Positions 26,014-38,030 of a DNA stretch of 64,000 nucleotides are shown here, in pieces (the first letter of the stretch is position 1; every line of letters begins with the position of its first letter). The translations under genes and the position numbers were made by a program. This DNA is from Jacaranda mimosifolia. Taxonomy: Eukaryota; Streptophyta; Magnoliopsida; Lamiales; Bignoniaceae. Location: positions 25,939,299 through 26,003,298 of the forward strand of contig CM032128.1 in NCBI GenBank assembly GCA_018894105.1, read 5' to 3'. The notes under the pieces were generated by a model, which was not told where the DNA came from, did no database searches, and was given only the letters and a program-made list of their open reading frames with translations.

Positions 26014-27159
26014 GCTCCATCTACCCACAACCACCACAATCCCAGCAATTCCCTCAATTCTACCAAACCTAAAAAACCTAATCGTTTTGCTAGAAAACCC
26101 CATTCCGCTCCATTAAGACCACAACAATTCGGTTTTTTTAGATTGATGTAAGGTTTATCCCAATTTTTTAGATTTTAGCATCTGTTCCAAGTCACATACG
26201 TTCCATACAGACCATTTTCTGATAGAACTTAGCTTGATTATTGCCAGAGATTCATTGGAGTATATGCCAGAAAACATGGAAGGTGAAGAGTGTATACGAG
26301 AGTAAGGACTGTGCGTGAGATCTCATGAGCAATGGAAGGAGAGAGAAAATGAGATAAGTGGAAAAGAATGGTACTGTGCGGCTAATAAGTAAGGGGATAA
26401 GGAAAGAAGATTCGAACATTGAATAGTAGGGCTTAGAGATTTGTCTATGAGATAGCCCATTTACTACCTAAAAGACTAAATCTTAAGTCCCAAAACCAAA
26501 CATATGTTGCTCTCAAAAACATGTTTTAAAGACAAAAAAACAAAGTTCAACCCCACAGGCAATCATAGCCTAAGAGTTCAAGTCAAACTTGATTTCCAAA
26601 TAATCGAATCAAAATCTATTAATATCATCTTGACAAAGTTTCTCATTTCATCAATTGTTCCAAAAATCAAAAATACCAAATTCCAATAGTCTATAATTAT
26701 ATATTGCATATATCAAATAAGTAAGACCGTAACACCAACTAACCTATCCTAATCAATGCACACGTGCTACCTAATTAACACCACTAGTTGACTATCAAAG
26801 AGGTGACCTCGATCCATCCCCTCGCCCAACAGGATCTCTTTCTCATCTATGCACCTTGTCCTTTGGGCACACTCTACTTTCAGTTATCCATTGATCACTA
26901 GATGGAATAAACTATCATACTTCTTTCATTTTCTTAGGACTTTCATGTCGTGTAAATTTCAGGACTCCACCTCTAGCTGAATATTCATAGTCCATGGAAT
27001 CCAACTAGCTCAAGGAAATTTATTGCTTATATATATATATATATCGTTAGGACATAGGCCACCATCCAAAATACGAAGGCACCCTAACAAACATTTGATT
27101 TTCACTGCTACAATACCTATAACTCTATAAATAGAACCATCAACCAAAGACAATGACCT

Positions 27160-27720
27160 GCCTTTTTCATTTGAAGTGAATCAAAACAATCCTTTTAGAG
27201 CAAATATGCATTATGCGTCCAAAATAAAAAATATAATCATCTCGAAAAGAAGTATCCATACAAGTAGAGATTGTGATAATGCCTCTATCATATGCCACTA
27301 CCAAACTGTCGCCACTGCCGTAGCTTTCTAGTGAACCTTGCTCTTGTCTCTACCCCTTAAAGTTGATCCATCATTCACAGATCCTCGACTTGATTCTCTT
27401 CTATTACAATTCATTTTTCAAGCAGCTAAATTAGACTCTTGTCCTATCTATTGGTTTGCATTTCATGTTTTTCATTAGAGAAAGGTGATGCTTTCTCATA
27501 CTTCAATTCTAATATATCTTTTTCATATAATAACATCATCACCAAACTATCAAACGAATCGGGAAGTGAGGCAAGAATTGAAAATGGCTTTATCTTCTTC
27601 CTCAATCTTCAGACCAACTTTTTAGAGCTAATCCATCACTCCATTAAAATAATTCATGTGATTCATAGGATTATCACCCTTGTGCATTTTCAGCATATAC
27701 AATTCTCATTTTAGAAGCAA
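27160..27720 (-). pseudogene. Ty1/copia gag relic
   Basis: On the minus strand the pieces YFNGVMD, KIEEEDKAI and, after a frame change, LPDSFDSLVMMLLYEKDILE follow the usual copia gag order. They parallel IDYFNKVI and LPKSFEHLVTTLLYGRDTIS of the element at 29473-34420. Further on is a degraded VDGSIYRVIGIVAVKIK, like the region before integrase. Many stops and frame changes. It runs opposite to the nearby full-length copia element and is clearly older. It supports a buried copia element at about 23.7-29.4 kb. Confidence 0.6.
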
Positions 27721-28101
27721 ATTTATAAACAAAGTCTTCTAGAAATATAATTTCTCCAACTTTTCCTATAATCTCAGTGTCGAATCTTCTGTATCATCAT
27801 CTACAATATCAAGATTTTTGGTAAGTAAAGTTAGTAGTTGTTTCCTCCTATATTTTTGTAAAATGACTTTTAAAAAAGAAGTATACATATGTTTTTTCTG
27901 TTTAAATGATTTTTCTCTATAGAAAGAGGATTAGAACATGCTATATTAAAATTTTCTATTATTAAAGTCCCGTATATGATCCAATATTTTAGTTAAATTA
28001 TTTCCTGTTAAAAAAATGATTAAAGAATCTTAATGATTAGGAAACTACCAATACGAACAAGTTTTGAAACTGTATTGTGGGGTCAAAGTAGTAAACTGTA
28101 T

Positions 28102-28292
28102 TGTGGTGTTGTAATTAAGGCCCTTCTACGAGTAATAATAGTAATGTCTGAATCCATTTAATGGTGTTTGTAGTTAAGCCTTTTTGTGGATAATAACAAT
28201 CGTGTCGGAACCCAATTAAATGAGTTATAGTTAAGGCCTTCCTATATGTAATAACAGTAATGTTAAAGCCATTTAATATGATTATAGTTAAA
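28102..28292. repeat. Degenerate tandem repeat, about 60 bp unit, three copies
   Basis: Three successive units share TGTAATTAAGGCCcttc..TAATAATAGTAATGTcTgAatCCATTTAAT with drift: TGTTGTAATTAAGGCCC, TGTTTGTAGTTAAGCC and GTTATAGTTAAGGCC starts. No coding meaning seen. Confidence 0.65.
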
Positions 28293-28369
28293 TTTTGATC
28301 AAGTTAGCTGATTGGAATTTCGAAAATTCACAAGCGTAAATAAGACAAATCTATGTGATAAAGTACATA

Positions 28370-28610
28370 TTTTATGGAAATCCTGAAAGTTATGAAAATA
28401 TGTTTCTAAAAGTATTCCGATAAGTTTGATTTTCTCATTATGATCGAACTTAACATTCTGAAAATCTTTGAAAGTATGTTTTCGAACATAGTATGATGAG
28501 TATGAATTTTTGATTGATAACTTGATTCAAAAATAAAAATCCTAAAACTATGTTTTGCAAAATGCCTTGATAAATATGACTTTTCCTTTATAACCTTATT
28601 AACATGAAAA
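28370..28610. repeat. Degenerate tandem repeat, roughly 70-100 bp unit, about three copies
   Basis: Repeated motif TGAAA..TATGTTT(T/C)..A..T..TGATAAGT(A/T)TGA.TTTT, seen near 28390, 28465 and 28550. Unit borders are approximate. Confidence 0.4.
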
Positions 28611-29184
28611 TTATCGTATGGTATATGTACATTTTTTTAAATTGTTTTATTGATGGAAGGTTAATTATTTTATTTATCTTGAATGAAAAGCATGACTTTT
28701 TCTTATGTCTTTTTTTTTCTTTTATATTATGTATGTAACTTGCTCAAATTTGATAAAAGGTCAAAAAGCTATTTGCTTAGCGATATATCACTCATACTAT
28801 TTTATAACCATTTTGTAGTGGAATAATTAGTTGAGAATGAAGAGAACAATTAGTTTTGGAATTGGTGAGAAGACAATAAGATATTTCTTGGTTTTCATTA
28901 AAGTTTGAGGTATTGCTTAGAAATTTTAATTTATTATTTAAAATAATTTTCTAAGTGGTCTAATAGTTGGGATTGATTTCTAAGTATGAGAGTTTAATTT
29001 CTAAAAGAGAATTTGAATTGTTTTCCTCTTTGACACTTCTCAAGTTTAATTCATAATATTATCTTATGGATTTTTAATATGGTCTGGTCTCCATGGCTTA
29101 GCATCTCTAAATCCCTTAAGTTTAGGAGTATTGCCATGTTATATCTCAAATTTAGGTGTGACAGATATACCTACTCTGACCTTT

Positions 29185-29395
29185 GTATGCCACACTCGTA
29201 ACTCAACACAAATACCCTATGAATATTGTGAGTTTCACAAGTGCTGCTCAAATAATCAAATAAATACATTTATTTATAAGAATAAATTACTTAACTACTT
29301 CACCTAAAATTAGGAAATCTAGTACAAAAAGAAATCCTAATTTTACAATACAAAAATTGAAAAACAAAATCAAATTCTTTGAAGACTAAGAGTTC
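29185..29395. repeat. Dispersed repeat, copy B (partner at 23755-23950)
   Basis: Direct-oriented diverged copy of 23755-23950. The sequence right after it (AATTTCCAAATAATCGAG, about 29408) also has a partner at about 26594. Copy A may therefore be split by a later insertion. Confidence 0.6.
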
Positions 29396-29472
29396 AAACT
29401 AAATTTAATTTCCAAATAATCGAGTTAAATTTTAACGATTCAAAGATCCATACTAATAAAATATAGCATGCA

Positions 29473-29949
29473 TGTTGATTTTGCCTTGAAATTTGAGCTA
29501 CAAATGGCGAGAAATGGTGTGAAACGGCATGTGCAAAACTAGGCAAGTATTCAGCAGCCAGTGTCATGGTGTCGGGCATTCAACGATCCAACACCGCGAC
29601 ACTAGAAAGCTAGTGCCATGCACAGGCCCATGGCCCATTTGGCTATTGTTTTGGTATTTAAACCCTATTTTCTTCCTATTAAATAGGACAGATAATATAC
29701 GAGTGATTCTATAATGCTTTTGAAATAGTTTCTCGAGACGGAGTTTAGAACGAGGGTATTGGGTGTTCTCGTGAGATTTGTGGGACTCAAAGTTGTACTT
29801 AGTATCTTGATTTGGAATCAATAAGATCCTTTCTTTGTCAGGTAGATTAGGCATATTGTTGAACCATGTTAAATTTTGTTGTTAGCTTTCACTGAATTAC
29901 TTTACTGTTATTTCATAATTTTCATAATAGATCCTCCTAGGTTTCAATA
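29473..29949 (+). repeat. 5' LTR of the copia element
   Basis: Begins TGTTGATTTTGCCTTG and ends TTTCAATA. It contains TATTTAAACCC near 29655, a plausible TATA region, and AATCAATAAGATC near 29815, a plausible polyadenylation region. Longer than the 3' LTR by small insertions near 29600. Confidence 0.9.
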
Positions 29950-29966
29950 AATTGATATCAGAGCAA
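29950..29966 (+). other. Primer binding site of the copia element
   Basis: ATTGATATCAGAGCAAG resembles the plant copia primer site TGGTATCAGAGC (initiator tRNA-Met) with a G to A change. Confidence 0.75.
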
Positions 29967-29976
29967 GTTGGATCAT

Positions 29977-32900
29977 ATGTCAGCTATGAAGTATGAGGTA
30001 GAGAAATTCGATAGGAAGAAAGACTTTAGGCTGTGGACGATGAAGATGCACGCCCTCCTATGTTAACAAGGTTTACAGAGAGCGTTAAAGAGTAGAGATT
30101 TCTTGCTAGAGACGCTGACAGACGAGGAGAATGACAAGTTTATGGTGAAGCTTAAGATACTCTGGTGTTATCATTGACAGATAACGTACTGAGAGAGGTC
30201 GCAATAGAAAGTACGCCAACAGATTTGTGGAAGAAGCTGGAGAGTCTCTATATGACAAAGTCCCTGATGAATCGACTATATTTGAAACAATAGTTATACA
30301 CACTAAGGATGAAGAAAGGTACATCTATTATTTAGCATATTGATTATTTCAATAAGGTGATACGGGTCTCACTAGTATAGATGTTAAAATTGAAGATGAA
30401 GATCAAGTATTAACTCTCTTGTGTTCTCTGCCCAAATCCTTTGAGCACTTGGTTACTACTTTACTATATGGGAGAGATACAATTTCAATGGAGGATGTGA
30501 ATGCCTCATTGAATTCCAACGAATTGAGAAGACATGTCCTGGGTAGCAATGATGGTGAAAGTGGGAAAAAATTGGTGGCAAAGGGGAGACCAAGAGAAAG
30601 AGGAATGAGTAGAGGCCGATCGAAGTCCTGAACCAAGCCTAGAACCAGCGACAAGTGTTTTAGGTGTGGTAAAAAGGGGCACTGGAAATGAAATTATTCA
30701 GAACGAGTAAATGCGAAGGATGCAGATGAAATTTCTAATAAAAAATGAGATGATGTCACAGGAATTGTTAAGGATGAGTCTGATGGTGGGTTTGTTCTCA
30801 ACATTACCAAGATTTACTAAGTTAAGAGTGGATTTTGGATAGTGGTTGTTCCTACCACATGTGCCCACGAGAAGATTGGTTTACCACTTATCAAAAATAT
30901 GATAGTAGTAAAGTGCTTATGGGAAACAATGCTTCATGCAGGATTGTAGGAATTGACTCAGTTTGTATCAGAATGCATGATGGCCTAGTAAGGACCTTAA
31001 TAGATGTATATCATGTTCCAGATTTGAAGAAAAATATTATTTCACTGGGTACTTTAGACAAGAATGGCTATGAGTACAGAGCTTGAGATAGAGTTTTGCC
31101 GGTTTCCAAATATGCATTGCTTATCATAAAGGGAGACACGAGGAATTTGCCTTTACATATTGCAGGGCAATACAATTTCTAGTACTGTAGTAGTTTCTTC
31201 ATCAGTTAATGATACTGCGAGATTGTGGCAAATGCAGCTTGGGCATATAAGTGAGAAGAGGATGTTAGAACTGGGCAAATGGGGTTTACTTTGTGGAGAG
31301 AAGATTGGAGAGCTGGATTTCTACAACCAGTGTGTGCTTGGCAAGCAACACATAGTGAAGTTCAGCACCGCATTTCACAGGACCAAGGGCACCTTGCATT
31401 ACGTTCACTCAAATCTTTGGGGATCTTCTCAGGTTCCTTCAAAGTAAAGTACCAGGTACATACTGATATTCATTAATGACTTCTCACAGAGAGTATGGGT
31501 TTACATGATGAAGCATAAGGATAGGGGTATTTGTCAATTTCAAGCAATGGAAACTTTGATCGAGAAGCAGATATGAAAGGAGATAAGACGTTTGAGGATT
31601 GACAACGGATTGGAATTCTAAAACAAAGAATTTCAGGAATTCTGTGATAAGGAAGGAATTGTGAGGCATCGTATAGTTGTACATACACCAAAGCAGAATG
31701 GAGTTGCAGAACGAATGAACACGACTATCTTGGAGAAAGCTAGATGTATGCTCTTTAACACCAGATTGTCCATGGATTTTTGGACATAAGCGATTAACAC
31801 TGCTTGTTATTTGGTGAATAGGTTACCATCGACTACTTTGAATTGCAAGACACCAATAGAAATTTGGTTAGAGTTTCCTTCCGATTACTCAAGTCTAAGA
31901 GTATTTGGTGTCTAGCCTATGCTCATGTTCGGGATGGGAAGCTTGAGCCAAGGGCTAGGAGTGCATATTTCTAGCTATGCAGATGGATTCAAGGGTTATC
32001 GTTTGTGGTGTAATGATGACAAGGGCTCCAAGATGATTATCAGTAGGGACGTGACTTTTGATGAGTTTGCTATAATGAAGAAAGTGGAGCAGCCTGAAAG
32101 TAGTTAACAAGGCATTAAAGAGAACGTAGAGTTTAAGCTTGACACTCCACAAAGTTTGAAGGGGAAACAGAAGATGGTAGGTAAAGCTGGTGAGAGTGCA
32201 TTATCACCTAATCAGTAATAGGAAAATAATTCACTACAGAACTATCATTTGGCTTGCGATAGAGAGAGGAAGTAGATCAAACCACCACAACGGTTTGTAT
32301 TTCCAGATCACCTAGCTTATGCATTAAGTTCAGCTGAGGAGTTTGTAGGAAAAGATCCAGTCTCATAAAAAGAGGTAATTTCCTTTCTAGATTTTGATAA
32401 ATAGGCAGCAGTTATGAGTGAAGCAATGGAGTCTCTAAATAAGGATAGCACATGGGAGCTGATTGATGTACCTAAAGGGCAGAAGATTATAGGTTGCAAA
32501 TGGATCTAAAAGAAAAATGAAGGGATTCCCACGGTTGAGGATGCTAGATACAAGGCGCAATTGGTTGCTAAGGGTTTTACTCAGAAAGAGAGAGTTGACT
32601 TTTCGTAAGGTGTTTTCCCCAGTTGTAAAATATACTTTCATTCGTGTTTCACTTGCCATGATTGCTTTGTTTGATATGGAGCTTGAGTAGATGGATGTGA
32701 AAACAACATTTCTGCATGGTGAGTTGGATGAACAAATCTACATGAGCTAACCAGAGGGATTCGTTATTTTCGGGAAAGAAAAATCAAGCATGTCTCTTGA
32801 AGAGGTCTTTATATGGCTTGAAGCAATCTCCCAAGTAGTGGTATAAAATGTTTGATGCTTTTATTACTAAGACAAGATACACTGGAAGCATTTACGATTG

Positions 32901-33901
32901 CTGTGTATATTATAAAAAATAAAGTGATAGCCTTCTCGTATATTTGTTGTTGTACGTTAATGATATGTTGATTGCCTCTAGAAACATATCTAAGATCAAT
33001 GTTTTAAAAGCTCAGTCAAGTGACGAATTTTAGATGAAGGATTTGGGTAGTGCAAATAAGATATTGGGCATGGAGATCATACGAGATAGATACAAAAAAT
33101 TGTTGTACTTGTCTCAACAACATTACATTGAGAAAGTACTTGAGTGTTTTTGGGATGGATAAGTCCAACCCAGTTAGTATGCCACTCGTAGATCTATCAC
33201 CAAGTACTGAGGTGAAGGTAGACCATATGCCTAATGTGCCGTATGCTAGTGCAGTAGGTAGCTTGATGTACGCCATAGTGTGCACTAGGCTAGATATTTC
33301 ATATGCAGTCAGTGTTGTGAGCAGGTACATGACAAAAGCCAGGACAGATGCATTGGCAGGCTATGAAATGGATCATGAGGTATCTGAGAGGTTTTGCATA
33401 TAGATGTTTGAGGTATAGTCAATGAATTCTACTGCTAGAATTATTGGCTATGTGGATGCAGATTATGATGGAGATTTGGACAACAGAAAGTCCATGACTA
33501 GGTATATGTTTTGTTTTTCGAGTTGTACGGTTAGCTGAAAGAGGACTTTGCAGTCATCAGTTGCATTGTCTATAATAGAAGCTGAGTACATAGCTTTGGC
33601 TGAAGGCGTGAAGAAAGGCATTTTGCTAAAGGGGCTGATTGAGGGTATAGCTATGGATTCTGATATTACTATTGTGTTTTGTGATAGTTAGAGTGCCATA
33701 CACTTGTCAAAGAATAAAGCATTCCATGAGAGACCAAAGCACATTGATGTGAGGTATCACTTTGTCCGAGATATGGTGTCTCAAGGTGTCATTTCAGTTG
33801 ACAAGATTGGAACTAAGGATAATTCGGTAGACATTTTAACTAAAACTGTTCCAGAAATTAAATTTGAGCATTGCTTGAATTTGATTAACAGACTCAGATA
33901 A
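29977..33901 (+). pseudogene. Ty1/copia gag-pol, multiple stops and frame changes
   Basis: Seen in order: gag start MSAMKYEVEKFDRKKDFRLW (29977); gag core LPKSFEHLVTTLLYGRDTIS (30425 on); zinc knuckle CFRCGKKGHWK, broken by TGA near 30690; protease LDSGCSYHM (30834 on) with the DSG active site intact; the LWQMQLGHISEKRMLELG region (31222 on); integrase remains with QNGVAERMN near 31693; RT remains with KARLVAKGFTQ-like sequence near 32550 (read as YKAQLVAKGFTQKERVDFS); RNase H end with RPKHIDVRYHFVRDMV and the final DILTKTVPEIKFEHCLNLIN to the stop at 33901. Stops are scattered throughout, several looking like C to T or G to A changes. No complete protein can be made. Confidence 0.9.
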
Positions 33902-33964
33902 AGTGCCCTTTTAGGGGTAGGGACAAAGAAGAAGGATGGAGAGTTTCAAGTCAAGGTGGAGAAT

Positions 33965-34420
33965 TATTGATTTTGCCTTGAAATTTGATATACAAATGAT
34001 GAGAAACGAAAGAAACAGCAAGTGTAGAAACTAGGTAGGCATTCAGCAACCGAAGCCTCGGTGCTAGGCATTCAGCGATCCAGCACCATGGCGCTAGGCC
34101 CATGGCCCATTTGGCTATTGTTTGGTATTTAAACTCGTTTTCTTTCTGGTTGAATAGGATAGACAATACATGAGTGATTCTATACTGCTTTTGAGATAGT
34201 TTCTCAAGACGGAGTTTAGAACGAGAGTGTTGAGTGTTCTTGTGAGATTTGTGAGACTCAAAGTTGTACTTATTATTTTGATTTGAAATCAATAAAATCC
34301 TTTATTTGTCGGGTGGATTAGGCGTATCGCCGAACTACAGTAAATCTTGTTGTCAGTTTTCATTGAATTACTTTACTATTATTTTATAGTTTTCATAACA
34401 GATCCTTCTAAATTTCAACA
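33965..34420 (+). repeat. 3' LTR of the copia element
   Basis: Begins TATTGATTTTGCC, where the expected TG has become TA, and ends TTTCAACA. Followed directly by the target duplication ATGCA. Confidence 0.9.
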
Positions 34421-35959
34421 ATGCAACAAGCAATTAGTATCAAAATACATGCATATTTTATGATTGGCAGATAGTACCTATCAGTTACAACAATAACATT
34501 ATTTCAATCATTAGACAATCCTTTTTCAACTGTCTCTGTGTCTATTTTTTTTGGTTGATGTGAATAAGTTAATCTTTAATTACAGGTTTGATATTCATTT
34601 AAGGTAAGAAAACAAGAGTGATACTATTGATTAAAACTACTGAATGAACAAACTAAATATATATTTCTCAATCAAGCTATTTAGTTGATATTTCAAAATT
34701 CCGTAAGAATAAAGTATTATACAGTTTTATTTTGCCGCAAAAATAACTTTATAGGGATACCATCAAATTTGATATAGCAAATGAAATTATTAGAAAAGAT
34801 AAAGAGATAGAAAATTAAGTATTACAAGATGACATGACAGTTAATATGTCTGTATGACCAACTTTTGAGAGGCCAAATATTCAATGTACGATAAATTTTT
34901 AGTTTAAGCATTGATTGGTTTGAGAATGTTTATATATACTACCATAAAAAGAATATTTTTTGTGTTAAAAATGAAAGTTATGATATCAAATTTTAATATA
35001 TTAAATTTTAAATTTGTCCTTATATTTATTCAATATTCAATAAAAATTTATATGTACAAATAACCACTGTTTATTCTAAAACAACGACTATTTTACCCAT
35101 TTTAATTAATTTTAATTTGGTAATGAATTATATAAATTGTACTGTAAGTGAGTGTTATCTTCATAATTATGCAAATTATAAATATATTTTTGAGATGCAT
35201 GCCAATTTTTAGTATAATGAATGTGAGAATATGTATAAATAATATTATTGCTGAAAAATATTTTATGCGCACAGAAACTGTGTCCAAACGGCTGCTAGTA
35301 TTTCAAAAGGATTACTTCTTCTAAGTATAAAGTGTACGTAACATTTTATTTTATGACCTCAATAATAAAATGTATTTTTCTAAAAGAACATTAATTTTGA
35401 CATTGTAAAGTAATATTTGTCATTTATCCTCACACTTCGCTATACTCAGAGAATTTAGTAAGTTACTTTAATAAATCAATTGATTTATACTAATATTTAA
35501 GTGTAATTAATGCATTTTACAACATTACTTTAGAGAGTTGATTTGTTGATATCTACCGTTGCAAATTTAGGTCATTTTGAGTTTTTGTACTAAATGTTTT
35601 TAAGATATTGTACGCAATTATGTATTGACTTATTATTGAACTTAAAAGTATTCAAAAATTTCCTTGGTTTTTCTTGTTTTTTTCTTTTTTTATTTTAAAT
35701 AATAAGGTGACATGCAATTTTATTATTTAATTTGCTTGAATAAGTATTTTTTTTGTTTCTTATTTTCATTTGTGTTCTTTGTAATTGCGACGAAATTGTT
35801 ATCATGTTTTTATTGTTCATTGACATTGATGCCTCATGATTTGGCGAAAAAATTATAATTTTTATTCTCTTTATCTAATTTAAAAAAATGTATTGTGTAT
35901 TAAACTCATCTCGGTATAGAATAAAAGTAATGTGTATAAAAATTATATTTTTAATTATA

Positions 35960-36140
35960 AAATAATATGTTTTGCTGCCATATAAAACGAAATATGGCGA
36001 TTTAACACAGATTCCTTGCAGCTTTTGCCTTGGCGAGAAAAGATTACCTGTGAATCTTTTAAAATTGTCTCACCCATTTTCACATTGACCATATTGTTCT
36101 AAAGATATTTGTGGTTGACCACGTTTTTTCCTGAATGCAA
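35960..36140. repeat. Dispersed repeat, copy of 61385-61540
   Basis: Shares TTTTGC(T/C)GCCAT, GCGATTTA..A-like, TGCCTTGGCGAGAAAA against TGTCTTGGTAAGAAAA, then AATCTTT, TCTCAC, ACCATATT against ACCATGTT, and TTCTAAAG. Same order and orientation. Confidence 0.5.
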
Positions 36141-37619
36141 AGTCATTATGTACCACGACTCTAAGCTCCAATCTTAATTAATTTTACTAGAAACAATCAT
36201 TTTGCTTAACTTGAAGTTGAGAGGCTAAAAAAGTATCTTACTCATATTTTTAAAAAATTCAAAAGAGATGAGTATACTGTGTGTGTGTGTATATATATAT
36301 ATATACATATGTAGAGCTTTCTAGAGGAGTCTCCTTCACGTAAAAAATTCTATAATATAAAATATATCAAAGTTTGAAACTTTTACAGTGTAGTAGAAGC
36401 TTATAAAGGAAATTTTTGGAGGTCGAAAAACGCATAATAGTTTTAGATGAAAACTTTAAAAAACTATAAATAAAGTTCAAGAGATCATTTTATAACAACT
36501 AAGTTTAAGTACTCAAGTAAAATAAAAGGTTAAAATTCTTAGATATTTTATTTACCACTTTTCTTCTATTTCTTCATACAAATACTTATGAGATGTTGAT
36601 TTAGCTAAGCCGTGAGGAGTGGTTGTAGATAATAAACTCCTTACAGATATGCTAAGTATTTGATAAATACTATTCATTTTGTTGTCAAGAAAAGATAAAT
36701 ATTTAAAACTGTTAATTACTACTTAAAGTGTAGTTTCTACTGAATAATTACATGAGGACATCGATAAATCTTAAAATCGTAGGATCTACAGTATTCACTC
36801 TTTTGCTAAGAGAAAATATATTCGATTGCAATTTGTTAAAAAATTATTAGTTTCATTCATATCTTCAATTTGTGGTATTTTTGCACTTTAAAGAAGTTTC
36901 TTATCTCAAGTTCACCACATTGAATCTACATGGAAATTAGGAAGTAACATAAGGGGGATCTCAAAGAGTTATAGGAACAGGAATTTGGGAAATGGACATA
37001 AAAGAGGATTTGGGTGGAAGACCTTAAAGAATTACTGGAACAATAGATGAGGGTTGGGATGGAAAATAAAGAAATATTTATTTGTAATCATTAAGCTATT
37101 TTGAAACCAAATTTTTACTAAAAAATTTCATCTCCAGCATTCATAGGCTCAAGAGCAATGCAGTGGAATCACTACTTTTATTACAATATATTAATTCTTC
37201 GCAAGTATTATAGTCAAGTTTTCAACTTTTCTATGTTTCGTGAACTAAAGTTTGATTTTCTAATTTTTTTTTTGGCCAGTTTTCCCCACTACTGTATGAA
37301 TAAATTGTGTTTCAAGCTATCTTATTTTCTTAGTGAATATAGTTATACACCATTGTATTTTAAGAAATATATTCCTGAGATGCTGAGTCAACGAATAAAT
37401 TTCTCATAATTTACATAGATTTTGGCATAAACAATTTATCCTGCTCAACAGATGCTTCAGAGGCGATATTTAAGCATTTATTCACATAACTTAAGAATTA
37501 TTTTTTCTCTTTATTATTATTATTGATTTATAAGACTTTAAAATGTAACTAAATTTGGAAATTATGTTCAATGACGTACTATTGACTACTTGTTGGAAAA
37601 ATAGAATTGCGGTAAAAAT

Positions 37620-38030
37620 GAAGATCTGTTCAACCAAGCAAAATCTCTTGATGTTGGGTTCTATTTCATAATAAAATGTATAAAATATACATTTGCTACA
37701 ACATCAAGTGAAATTAGAAAAGGATGCATTAATATATAACCTACGCAAAATACAGAAATGGCATTGAATTTATAAATATAAATTTGGGTTGGATATAACA
37801 TCATTGCCTTCGTCCATGCCCAAAATGTGACGTTTGAGCTTCTGTGAAGATTTAAATGATTTGCGTTGCACCTTAGTCACTAACTACAATTCTAAATTAT
37901 TTGGTTCGATCCTGCAATAATTGAATAACAAATCGAAACTATATAATAAATAGAAAGATTAATTCTAATACTGCTGAAATATTCTTCTCAATATTATTAA
38001 GTTGTGGAATATGAAGAATTATTAACTCTA
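37620..38030. repeat. Dispersed repeat, copy of 47930-48330
   Basis: Shared blocks in order: TTCTAT..CATAATAAAATGTATAAAAT-like, GAAATTAGAA, ATGCATTA, CAAAATA, ATTGAAT, AACATCATTGCC against TATATCATTGCCC, CCAAA..GT(G/C)(A/G)C(G/A)TT, and GCTGAAATATT. No target duplication was identified. Confidence 0.55.

Larger units (their letters stand above)
29473..34420 (+). mobile_element. Full-length but defective Ty1/copia LTR retrotransposon
   Basis: Seen: two similar LTRs (29473-29949 and 33965-34420) and the perfect 5 bp target duplication ATGCA outside them (29468-29472 and 34421-34425). A tRNA-Met-like primer site (GATATCAGAGC, 29954-29964) follows the 5' LTR, and a purine-rich tract (AAGGTGGAGAAT, 33953-33964) precedes the 3' LTR. 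The order gag, protease, integrase, RT, RNase H is copia. Many stop codons in the coding part and the drift between the LTRs point to an old, non-autonomous copy. By its protein motifs it resembles Tnt1/Tork-like plant elements, a judgement by eye. Confidence 0.95.

Noticed and set aside
29564..29854. 96-codon minus-strand frame
   Set aside because: Lies wholly inside the copia 5' LTR; a related frame appears in the 3' LTR only because of the repeat.
37158..37409. 83-codon plus-strand frame
   Set aside because: Phe/Tyr/Leu-rich frame in AT-rich DNA without splice or family support.
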